Shown here one piece after another: positions 18,848 through 26,722 of a stretch of DNA of 64,000 bases (position 1 is the stretch's first letter; each line of letters starts with the position of its first letter). The DNA comes from Streptomyces actinomycinicus (GTDB taxonomy: Bacteria > Actinomycetota > Actinomycetes > Streptomycetales > Streptomycetaceae). The stretch covers positions 124,001-188,000 of the forward strand of contig NZ_JAERRK010000009.1 in the NCBI RefSeq assembly GCF_016741775.1. Direction: 5' to 3'. The notes below the pieces were generated by a model. That model saw only the letters and a list, made by a program, of their open reading frames with translations. It searched no databases and was not told where the DNA came from. A program made the position numbers and the translations under genes.

Positions 18848-20061
18848 TTGTCCCCCTCGAAGTGCGGGTTCTCCCAGATGACCGTCGCGCCCATGCCGAA
18901 GCCGACGCACATGGTGGTCAGGCCGTAGCGGACCTGCGGCTGCTCCTCGAACTGGCGGGCCAGCTGCGTCATCAGACGGACGCCGGAGGAGGCCAGCGGG
19001 TGACCGAAGGCGATGGCGCCGCCGTACTGGTTGACGCGCGCGTCGTCGTCGGCGATGCCGTAGTGCTCCAGGAAGGCCAGCACCTGGACGGCGAAGGCCT
19101 CGTTGATCTCGAACAGACCGATGTCGGAGATGGACAGACCCGCCTGCGCGAGAGCCTTCTCCGTGGCCGGGATCGGGCCGTAGCCCATGACCTCGGGCTC
19201 CACGCCCGCGAAGGCGTAGGAGACGAGGCGCATCTTGACCGGCAGGTTGTTCTCGCGGGCGAAGTCCTCGCTCGCGATGATCGAGGCGGTGGCGCCGTCG
19301 TTCAGGCCGGCCGCGTTGCCGGCGGTGACCCGGCCGTGGACGCGGAACGGGGTCTTCAGGCCGGACAGGTTCTCCAGCGTGGTGCCCGGGCGCATCGGCT
19401 CGTCGGCGGTGACCAGGCCCCAGCCGGTCTCGCCGGCCTCGGGGTTGGTGCGGCGCACCGAGATCGGCACCAGGTCCTGCTGGATCTTGCCGTCGGCGTA
19501 CGCCTTGGCGGCCTTCTCCTGCGAGCGCACGGCGTACTCGTCGGCGCGCTGCTTGGTGATGGTGGGGTAGCGGTCGTGCAGGTTCTCGGCGGTCATGCCC
19601 ATGAACAGGGCGGACTCGTCGACGAGCTTCTCCGACACGAAGCGCGGGTTGGGGTCGACGCCCTCACCCATGGGGTGGCGGCCCATGTGCTCGACACCGC
19701 CGGCGAGGGCGACGTCGTACGCGCCGAAGGCGACGGAACCCGCGACCGAGGTGACGGCGGTCAGGGCGCCGGCGCACATGCGGTCGATCGAGTAGCCCGG
19801 GACGGACTGCGGCAGGCCCGCGAGGATGCCGGCCGTGCGGCCGAGGGTGAGGCCCTGGTCACCGATCTGCGTGGTCGCGGCGATGGCGACCTCGTCGATC
19901 TTCTTGGGGTCGAGACCCGGGTTGCGGCGCAGCAGCTCCCGGATCGCCTTCACGACGAGGTCGTCGGCGCGGGTCTCGTGGTAGATGCCCTTCGGGCCCG
20001 CCTTGCCGAACGGGGTGCGGACGCCGTCGACGAAGACGACGTCCCTGACGGTACGAGGCAC
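18844..20061 (-). CDS. fadA: Acetyl-CoA acyltransferase (thiolase), fatty acid oxidation beta subunit
   Basis: This 405-aa thiolase performs the final thiolytic cleavage of beta-oxidation. The nucleophile Cys lies in DRMCAGALTAV (about residue 95), the second half has NEAFAVQ and GHPLASSG, and the acid/base Cys is in TMCVGFGMG near the end. GTG 20061 has GGAGGAG 7-13 nt upstream. It is the first gene of the fadA-fadB operon, with 4-nt overlap to fadB. Confidence 0.93.
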
Positions 20062-20089
20062 GATGGCTCTCCTCCAGGGTGCGGGACGC

Positions 20090-20126
20090 TGAGCGCTTGC
20101 TCATGCCCATGCTACTTATGAGTAAC
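20090..20126. promoter_or_regulatory. Two inverted repeats in the fadA promoter region (putative TetR-type operators)
   Basis: TGAGCGCTTGCTCA (20090-20103) has perfect 5-bp arms, and TACTTATGAGTA (20113-20124) is symmetric at 10 of 12 positions. They lie 29-63 nt upstream of fadA. Fatty-acid degradation operons in actinobacteria are commonly controlled by TetR-family acyl-CoA sensors with sites of this shape; the regulator is not in this window. Confidence 0.4.
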
Positions 20127-20245
20127 GTAGCTGCCCAGCCCCCTCGGCCAGAGCGGTGAAGGTCACACCGACGAGCCGGGGCCGGACGGTGCCGGCCCCA
20201 GGATCTTGGCGTGATCTCGACGTCCCCCGCGTCCCCGGCCGGGCG

Positions 20246-21544
20246 TCACGGCGACGGCGCACCCTTGGCCGACAGCGCGTTCACCAGCACCGGCGTGACC
20301 AGCTCGACCTGCCACGCACGCGCGCCGAACCCGGCCAGCGCGCTCTCCACGGACCCGGTGTCCACCGGCTTCGGGGGCTCCCAGCAGATCCGCCGCACCG
20401 TGTCCGGGGAGATCAGGTTCTCCTGGGGCATGGTGAGCTGCTCGGCCAGCGCGGACACGCCCGCCCGGGCGGCGGACAGCCTGGCCGCGGCGGCGGGGTC
20501 CTTGTCGGCCCACGCCCGCGGCGGCGGCGGTCCGGTGACCGGCTGACCCGGCTGCGGCAGTGCGGTGTCCGGCAGCGTCTTGGCCCGGTCCACCGCGGCC
20601 TGCCACTGTTCCAGCTGCCGCCGCCCCATCCGGTGCCCGAACCCGTTCAGCGCGGCGAGGGCGTGCACATTGCCCGGCAGGGCCAGCGCGGCCTCCACGA
20701 TGGCGGCGTCGCTGAGCACCTTGCCCGGCGACACGTCCCGGCGCTGCGCGATCCGGTCGCGCGTCTGCCACAGCTCCCGTACGACGCCGAGCTGCCGGCG
20801 CCGCCGCACCTTGTGCATCCCGGAGGTGCGCCGCCAGGGGTCCTTCCTCGGCTCGGCCGGCGGCGCGGCCGCGATCGCGTCGAACTCCTGCAGCGCCCAC
20901 TCGAGCTTGCCCTGCCGGTCCAGCTCCTTCTCCAGGGCGTCCCGCAGGTCGACGAGCAGCTCGACGTCGAGCGCGGCGTAGCGCAGCCACGGCTCGGGCA
21001 GCGGCCGGGTCGACCAGTCGACCGCGGAGTGGCCCTTCTCCAGGACGTAGCCGAGGACGCCCTCCACCATGGCGCCGAGGCCGACGCGCGGGAATCCGGC
21101 GAGCCGGCCGGCCAGCTCGGTGTCGAAGAGGCGGCTCGGGACCATGCCTATCTCACGCAGGCAGGGCAGGTCCTGGGTGGCCGCGTGCAGCACCCACTCG
21201 ACGCCGGACAGGGCCTCGCCGAGACCGGACAGGTCGGGGCAGGCGACGGGGTCGATCAGCGCGGTGCCGGCGCCCTCGCGGCGCAGCTGTACCAGGTAGG
21301 CGCGCTGGCCGTAGCGGTAGCCGGAGGCGCGCTCGGCGTCCACGGCGACCGGGCCGGTACCGGCGGCGAAGGCGGCGGTCACCCGGGCGAGGGCGGTTTC
21401 GTCGGTGATCACCGGCGGAACGCCGTCGCGGGGTGCGAGCAGCGGGACCGGTGCCCCCGTCACAGAAGATCCGGCATCGTCCGGAGGGGTGCCTCCGGTG
21501 ATGCGCAGGGAGCTGTCTGCTGCGGTGTCTTGGGCGTCGGTCAC
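20246..21544 (-). CDS. rnd: Ribonuclease D-type 3'-5' exoribonuclease with HRDC domain
   Basis: This 432-aa protein has the DEDD exonuclease motifs: AVDAERAS (I, about residue 70), LHAATQDLPCL (II) and YAALDVELLVDL (III). They are followed by an HRDC helicase/RNase D C-terminal domain around residues 215-300 (RRRQLGVVRELWQTRD). It probably matures or degrades structured RNA. GTG 21544 is the start. The 14-bp attachment core of the integrated element ends only 3 nt upstream, so the native promoter upstream sequence has been replaced by element DNA. Confidence 0.9.
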   Translation of the reverse strand: MTDAQDTAADSSLRITGGTPPDDAGSSVTGAPVPLLAPRDGVPPVITDETALARVTAAFAAGTGPVAVDAERASGYRYGQRAYLVQLRREGAGTALIDPVACPDLSGLGEALSGVEWVLHAATQDLPCLREIGMVPSRLFDTELAGRLAGFPRVGLGAMVEGVLGYVLEKGHSAVDWSTRPLPEPWLRYAALDVELLVDLRDALEKELDRQGKLEWALQEFDAIAAAPPAEPRKDPWRRTSGMHKVRRRRQLGVVRELWQTRDRIAQRRDVSPGKVLSDAAIVEAALALPGNVHALAALNGFGHRMGRRQLEQWQAAVDRAKTLPDTALPQPGQPVTGPPPPRAWADKDPAAAARLSAARAGVSALAEQLTMPQENLISPDTVRRICWEPPKPVDTGSVESALAGFGARAWQVELVTPVLVNALSAKGAPSP

Positions 21545-21547
21545 CTG

Positions 21548-21561
21548 TCAAGGGTATCCGT
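21548..21561. repeat. Attachment site attL (14-bp core)
   Basis: TCAAGGGTATCCGT here is repeated exactly at 42255-42268, next to the integrase gene. The two copies bound about 20.7 kb that is foreign to the otherwise conserved gene order. The flanking bases differ on both sides, so the shared core is 14 bp. Confidence 0.88.
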
Positions 21562-22000
21562 ACTGGGCGGTCTGCTGACCTGCGGTTTCGGTCGAAAGTT
21601 CGGCTGACCTGCAGAAACGACTTCTCAACGCTTGTCATGCTTTCTGGGTGTTTCCTGCCGCCGTGTGCCCTCGGCGTGCCCTCGGTCCAGCAGTGGCTGG
21701 CGGGCTGAATCACTGATGGGTGGAGTGCTGTAGTGCTTGGGCGGTAGCGCGGCCGGTCTCATCGGAGGGGATATGTCGGCGAGCGGCGATGGTCGGCAAC
21801 GTGCCACGGCTTGGACGGGTGCGCCATGCCAGCTAACGGCCAGTTCAGAGCATCGCTCGTCGTCCGGCGCCGGACGCCCCTTCGTCTTCCCGATCAAGTG
21901 CATCCAAGACGGATGCGCCCAAAATGCCCCATTAGTGACCTTGTCGTACGTTCTGTTCGAGGTGATCAGGAGTAGACGTCAAGCCGACGGTGCTCGACAC
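21562..22000. other. Element left end, non-coding, with short direct repeats
   Basis: No convincing gene is present in these 439 nt. GCTGACCTGC occurs twice (21573-21582 and 21602-21611) and GTGCCCTCGG occurs twice at about 21664-21684; similar GTGCCC motifs occur at the end of int near the right end. They are candidates for integrase or excisionase arm sites. Confidence 0.4.
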
Positions 22001-22014
22001 AACATATATGTTGG
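22001..22014. promoter_or_regulatory. Perfect 14-bp palindrome before the NTase/HTH pair (autoregulatory operator candidate)
   Basis: CAACATATATGTTG is a perfect palindrome in an otherwise GC-rich genome and ends 9 nt before the ATG at 22024. It resembles operators bound by HTH antitoxins that repress their own operon. Confidence 0.55.
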
Positions 22015-22023
22015 GGTACTCTG

Positions 22024-22470
22024 ATGGTTGTACCGGATTTCACGGAACACGGATACCTTCCTGCGGGTGACCACGATGTCACTTGGCCGGAACTGTGTGA
22101 AAGGTTCGGCTGGAACGACACGCGCCGGGACCTGCTCGCTAACTTCAAAGTGGTGCGGGACGGGTTGGACAGTCTCAAGGTTGAGACCATCTGGCTAAAC
22201 GGGTCGTTTGCCACAAGCAAGCATCGCCCCTCTGATATCGATGTGATCTACGTTCCGCCTGCGGGCGCCGATATCACGCAGTGGGGACTACTCAGCCCCC
22301 GTGAGCGAGGGCACTTGAAGCAGCGCAGCGGAATTGACCTCTGGGCGTTTCCGTCCTACGCCGACCATGGTCCGACCGGTCGCCATCAAAGCATCAAAGA
22401 CTTCATGAGCACCGATAGGGACAATGTCCCCAAAGGCATGCTCCTACTAGCACCAGGAGACCTACCTTGA
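22024..22470 (+). CDS. Nucleotidyltransferase-fold protein, putative toxin partner
   Basis: This 148-aa protein has the polymerase-beta nucleotidyltransferase signature, GSFATSKHRPSDIDVIY near residue 60 (hG-S followed by D-x-D). The protein is short, with a minimal catalytic fold and no accessory domain. Its stop overlaps the start of an HTH gene by 4 nt, and a perfect palindrome sits before it. This layout suggests a toxin-antitoxin or abortive-infection module in which the NTase modifies a nucleic acid or protein target. Function is inferred from fold and context only. Confidence 0.65.
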   Translation: MVVPDFTEHGYLPAGDHDVTWPELCERFGWNDTRRDLLANFKVVRDGLDSLKVETIWLNGSFATSKHRPSDIDVIYVPPAGADITQWGLLSPRERGHLKQRSGIDLWAFPSYADHGPTGRHQSIKDFMSTDRDNVPKGMLLLAPGDLP

Positions 22471-22925
22471 TCAGCACCGATCGCCAGCTGAAGGTGATGG
22501 AGGAAAAGCTCCGCCATGCCCAGAAGTCCGTCAAGGACACTACGGGCATCGAGAGGGAAGTACTCCATGACCTCGTCGAGGAGATGGAACTGGAGATCGC
22601 CGAGTACAGGAAAATTCAGAAGGGCGAAGAAACTATCTTCACCGTCTCCGGTGTTCCAGACCTCGCCATCGCGCTCATTAAGGCGCGAATCGCGAAGGGC
22701 TGGACCCAGGCTGAGCTTGCTCGGCAATTGGACAAGCAGGAGCAGGCAGTTCAACGAGACGAGGCTGGGGGGTATGAGCGGGCCACATTGACCCGGCTTG
22801 CAGATGTCGCGGATGCGCTGGGTTACCGCCTCAGGGGTGTACTGGAGCCGGCGCAGCCACGAGAACCTCTCGACATCAGCGACCTGGGCCTTCCCAATGC
22901 CCCTTCCGGTCCCGGAGAGAAATAG
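22467..22925 (+). CDS. XRE-family HTH protein, putative antitoxin
   Basis: This 152-aa protein starts at TTG 22467, overlapping the NTase stop (TTGA), with AGGAG at about 22456-22460. Residues about 5-60 are charged and helical, probably a coiled coil (MEEKLRHAQKSVKD...EEMELEIAEY). A lambda-repressor-like HTH occupies about residues 75-125 (KGWTQAELARQLDKQEQAVQRDE). The long N-terminal helix could bind the NTase, and the HTH could bind the palindrome at 22001-22014. The role is inferred. Confidence 0.7.
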   Translation: MISTDRQLKVMEEKLRHAQKSVKDTTGIEREVLHDLVEEMELEIAEYRKIQKGEETIFTVSGVPDLAIALIKARIAKGWTQAELARQLDKQEQAVQRDEAGGYERATLTRLADVADALGYRLRGVLEPAQPREPLDISDLGLPNAPSGPGEK

Positions 22926-23194
22926 GGGTCGTCGCTGGTCGGTCAACTCCACATGACGAACCCGCACCGGTTGTGCGCCCAGTGCACGAGTTGCCCGACC
23001 GGACCGTCGACCATCTCCGCCGTCGCACCGGTGGAGGCAGCGGGCTACTCAGCGGCTACTCACTTGGCGCCTTTGCCGTCGGAGGCGCCTCGTTTGCTCT
23101 CCGCATGCCGAGCGCAGCCAGAGATACCCTGGCCCGGCCGCCCCGTCCCCAAAACCCCGTGCAGCCGGGGTGCCTTGCGCAGGATAATTTGCGA

Positions 23195-23923
23195 GTGACG
23201 ATCAGTATCGCCGAGTTCAACGAGAAGGCTGGCCCCGGATTGGCCGCTTTGACCGAGTTGCTGTCCCGCGGGGCTGCTGACTACGCGCCGGCTCCTGATG
23301 ACCGGCGTGCCTTCCTCGTTGGCTGGGGTCAAGTGGCCGCCCTGCACCGGCAGGCCTGCGCTGTGGTTCACCTGCATGACGCAGGTCTCGGCCACGAGGC
23401 TGCCCCTAACCGGCGGCTGATGATCGAGTACGTCGCCCATCTACAGTGGCTCGTCCGCGACGGTGACGCTGCCGTGGATTCAATGAACAAGGCGTTCCAG
23501 CACAAGCACACCGGCCTCCGTAGGGCGGCGGACGCGGGTGGATATCAGTACGACGCTAAGGCAGCCGATGCCGTCCGGGATGCGGTCGTCCCGAGCAGCC
23601 CATCCGATGAGTTCAACATCATGAGCAAGCTCCTGAGCCGGCTTGGCGGCGGACTGCTCCAGTCCTGGCTCGCCGAGACGCAGCTGTCGCATGCCTCACT
23701 TCCAGCAGCGCAATGCTTTTACCGGGAGTCGGACGATGTCCTAGAGCTGTTGAACGCTCCCACATACCGCCTCGACAGTGACCCCACGGACGCATCGCCC
23801 TACGTTGCCTTTTTCTTCCTCTTTTTTGGCATGATCGCGTTCAACGAACTGATGGTCGGCTCTCCATGGACGAATGACCTGAAAGTCATTGGGAACGCCG
23901 CTGGTCTGGCCGGAGCGGTATGA
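23195..23923 (+). CDS. Hypothetical protein, possibly leaderless (DUF5677-like character)
   Basis: This 242-aa protein is mostly helical (RRLMIEYVAHLQWLVRDGD, KLLSRLGGGLLQSWLAE) with one strongly hydrophobic segment near residues 195-215 (PYVAFFFLFFGMIAFNEL). It resembles proteins annotated DUF5677 in mobile elements, but I am not certain. GTG 23195 is the likely start: a -10-like GATAATTT lies 6-14 nt before it and there is no ribosome-binding site, which fits leaderless translation. The 269 nt before it hold no convincing gene. Confidence 0.5.
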   Translation: MTISIAEFNEKAGPGLAALTELLSRGAADYAPAPDDRRAFLVGWGQVAALHRQACAVVHLHDAGLGHEAAPNRRLMIEYVAHLQWLVRDGDAAVDSMNKAFQHKHTGLRRAADAGGYQYDAKAADAVRDAVVPSSPSDEFNIMSKLLSRLGGGLLQSWLAETQLSHASLPAAQCFYRESDDVLELLNAPTYRLDSDPTDASPYVAFFFLFFGMIAFNELMVGSPWTNDLKVIGNAAGLAGAV

Positions 23924-23966
23924 ACATCGGTTGAGTCGTGCAGCACGGGACCGACGATCTGACCTG

Positions 23967-25103
23967 TCACTCACTTGCCGAGTCGAACACCTCGGCAAGT
24001 GCTGCCTGGTACAACGCATCGAACTGCTCGGTTCGCCGTTCCATCCGACGGAGGGCCTCGTAGCCACAGTCGAGGAGAGAAGCGATATGGCGCTGTCTGT
24101 CTATGTCAGGCAACGGGATCACGAGGTTCTCGAATGCCTTGCGGCCCAGGGTACGGTTACGCGCTGTCGTTCCGGGTGAGCTTTTAAGAATCAGCGGATG
24201 ACCGGCCTCGCTGAGGAAGTAGTACCGCAGATAGTTGGTGTCGACTTCCTGAGGATCTACTGGAAGATACGGCAGAAATCGCTGAGAGGCGATGCGTGCG
24301 GTATCGGAGTCATCGGAAAGAGCAATGGCTTTCTCCCATGCCTGAATATTGCTGAGCACCAATGCATTAGCTGGAATCTGGTAGTACTTGAGTTTGCTCA
24401 GCGTAGCCCCGAGTTGGGGTTCACGGCGAATCAGCCCCTTCCCGAAGGAATAGACGCCGATCTGGGAGTATGTCTGATTTGGTTCAATCGAAACAGGAGT
24501 GCGTGCTAGTTCGATGACTGAGCCGACGCGGACAGGCGTAGCTTCGACCCGGCAGAGCGCATCATGCAACCCCTCAACCGAAGATTTAGCCTGTTCTGTG
24601 CGGTCGACGCTGTAACCGCGCGCCTCATGCAGCCGATCCAATCGGGCGCAGATCTCCTGTTGCAGGGACACATCAGGGAGAGGCACCTTTAGTGAGAGCA
24701 TATGCTGGGCGCCGACTCGTTCGCGTCGTGCACCCACACCCCGAGACTTACCTCGCAGCAATTCCCAAAACGCCGGCCAGCGAAAGAGATGTTGAAGGTA
24801 GCCAGGATGGGCGACGTCGTAATCAATCGAAAAGGTTGGGAATTCTGGGGAAAGGAACCATCCATCGAGGCTGGGTGGAACGAGCCCGATCGCACCTTCA
24901 AACGCCTTGAGACGGCTCAGTACGACGTTCCCAGAGTGCAATCGGTGAAGTTTAGGATAGCTTGTATCGCTCCCTTTAATGGGTTCGCGAGTGAACAATC
25001 CGCGGCCAAATCCGTAGACACCTGCAATGTCGTACTTTTCATCTGGCGAAACCGAGACGGCGTCAATTGAGGGCCGGAGTGCTTCGCCGAGTGTCCTCAT
25101 CAT
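23967..25103 (-). CDS. hsdS: Type I restriction-modification specificity subunit
   Basis: This 378-aa protein has two homologous target-recognition halves. The motif YDIAGVYGFGRGLFTREP (about residue 24) is echoed by IGVYSFGKGLIRREP in the second half, and each half is followed by a conserved helical spacer (IPLPDIDRQRHIASLLD). The two halves should each read one part of a bipartite DNA site. Its start overlaps the hsdM stop by 4 nt. It is the last gene of hsdRMS. Confidence 0.88.
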   Translation of the reverse strand: MMRTLGEALRPSIDAVSVSPDEKYDIAGVYGFGRGLFTREPIKGSDTSYPKLHRLHSGNVVLSRLKAFEGAIGLVPPSLDGWFLSPEFPTFSIDYDVAHPGYLQHLFRWPAFWELLRGKSRGVGARRERVGAQHMLSLKVPLPDVSLQQEICARLDRLHEARGYSVDRTEQAKSSVEGLHDALCRVEATPVRVGSVIELARTPVSIEPNQTYSQIGVYSFGKGLIRREPQLGATLSKLKYYQIPANALVLSNIQAWEKAIALSDDSDTARIASQRFLPYLPVDPQEVDTNYLRYYFLSEAGHPLILKSSPGTTARNRTLGRKAFENLVIPLPDIDRQRHIASLLDCGYEALRRMERRTEQFDALYQAALAEVFDSASE

Positions 25104-26600
25104 GCGTTCTTTCCAATCTCACTCTGCATCCGCTTGAGCAAAGAGAGAATTTCTTCCTCTGCATTAATGAGGCCCTCGATAATCTCTGCTGGGCTCCGAT
25201 GTGCCTGCGATTCCTCTTGATGTGGATTGCGGAGGTCCAGGTCAAGCTGTTCGTCAAGATCTTTGCGGGCTACTCGCCAGGCGTGTCGATTTCCCACTCG
25301 GCCGTTTCGCTCCGCGCCACCCCACCAAGCTTCGAGGTCCGCAAGGTGGACGTCATTCATCGGCTTAGTCTTGGTGAAGTTCCGTCGCTTGTCGGGTAGC
25401 GGAACTTCATAGAACCAAACCGCCTTGGTTGGTCCTGTGCGGTCGAAAAAGAGAATGTTGGAAGGGATGAGCGTATAGGGAGCGAATACGCCGTTGGGTA
25501 GCCGAACAATGGTGTGCAGATTGAAATTGTCCAAGATGGCCTTACGCACCTTGGTGCCTACGCCACCCTCGAAGAGGATGTTATTGGGTACGACGACCGC
25601 ACAACGGCCACCCTCGGTGAGACGCTCCATAATTACCTGCAAGAAGAGCCAGGCGGTGTCCGTAGTTCGCTTGTCGGTAGGAAAGTTCTTGGGGACACTG
25701 GATTCCTCCTCGCCGCCAAACGGAGGATTGGTGAGCACGACGTCAACACGCTGGTGGCGATGTGAGGCAATGGGGTGGCGAAGTGTGTTATCGAGCGTCA
25801 GGTTCGGTCGGCTGATTCCATGCAGCAGTAGGTTCATGGTCGCTAGCAAATATGGCAGCGACTTCTTTTCGACGCCGCGCAGGTTGGCGTCGATTTCAGC
25901 CGCCGCGTCGGCGCTCAACTCTTTGCCGTACTGCTTGCGGAGATATTCGAAGGTTTCGACCAAGAACCCGCCTGTCCCGCAAGCGGGGTCGAGAACCGTT
26001 TCATTAGGCTTCGGGGCGGTCATGCGTACCATGAAGCGGACTACAGGACGCGGCGTGTAGAACTCGCCGGAGTCGCCAGCAGCATCGCGGAGCTCCTGGA
26101 GCATGGACTCATAGACGTGGGCCATGGTGTAGACCTCGTCTTGAGCGTGGAAGTCGAACTGAACGCAGCAGGTAGCCGGAACGCATCCGGTTCTGCACTT
26201 CCTTGAAGATGGTGCCGATTACATCTAGTTCTGGCGATCCCGACCTGCGCGCCAGATATGGCAACAGCTCGGTGTTCACGAACTGAGTGAGGCTGTCACC
26301 CGTTCGGCGCTGTTTCTCCTGGCACGCCGCCCAATCGCGCCAGCGGTACGGGGCTTCGATCAAGGGGCGGAACGGTCCAGTGCCAAAGTCCTCACGGTCT
26401 TCCTCTTGCGCATCCAGTGCCTTGAGGAACAGCAACCAGGAGAACTGTGGGATGCGTTCGATATCCCCGTTGAGCCCCGAGTCCTTCCGCATGATGTCGC
26501 GGGCCCGCTTGATGATCGCATTGAGGTCAGCCACGCTGCTACGGCGATCACCCGCGGGCGGTGCAGGGGTCTCATCAGGCAGATTGAACAGAGTACTCAC
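25100..26600 (-). pseudogene. hsdM: Type I modification methyltransferase HsdM, frameshifted
   Basis: Two overlapping reading frames make up one N6-adenine methyltransferase. The N-terminal part (26109-26600 from GTG 26600) has the HsdM N-terminal helical domain and ends NRMRSGYLLR, then runs into unrelated residues and a stop. The C-terminal part (25100-26125 or slightly upstream) continues QFDFHAQDEVYTMAHVYESM and carries motif I DPACGTGGF and motif IV TNPPF. Compared with intact HsdM proteins, about eight residues between SGYLLR and QFDF appear to be missing and the frame changes, so a small deletion is likely. The C-terminal half could start at ATG 26125, which has GAGG upstream, but without the N-terminal half assembly with HsdS should fail. 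A sequencing error cannot be excluded. Confidence 0.75.
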
Positions 26601-26665
26601 GCGGGTTCTTTCCGGAGCGGACGGCAAGGCTCACGACGGTAGGGGACGCGAGCCCTCGGGGGACG

Positions 26666-26702
26666 GGCGGGGCGGCAGGAGGTGGTCCAGGGCTGCCCCG
26701 CC
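26666..26702 (-). terminator. Hairpin in the hsdR-hsdM gap
   Basis: GGCGGGGC (26666-26673) pairs with GCCCCGCC (26695-26702) and the stem extends inward with one mismatch. It lies in the 122-nt gap between hsdR and hsdM and may attenuate hsdM-hsdS transcription. Confidence 0.35.
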
Positions 26703-26722
26703 TCCCGGGAGGGTAGTCGGTT

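Noticed and set aside
21548..21561. tRNA gene as integration target
   Set aside because: The sequence around the 14-bp core cannot be folded into a tRNA and is the 5' flank of rnd.
22953..23198. 81-aa plus-strand frame before the hypothetical gene at 23195
   Set aside because: It has low-complexity Pro/Ala/Cys composition and no ribosome-binding site; the 23195 gene in another frame has better coding character.
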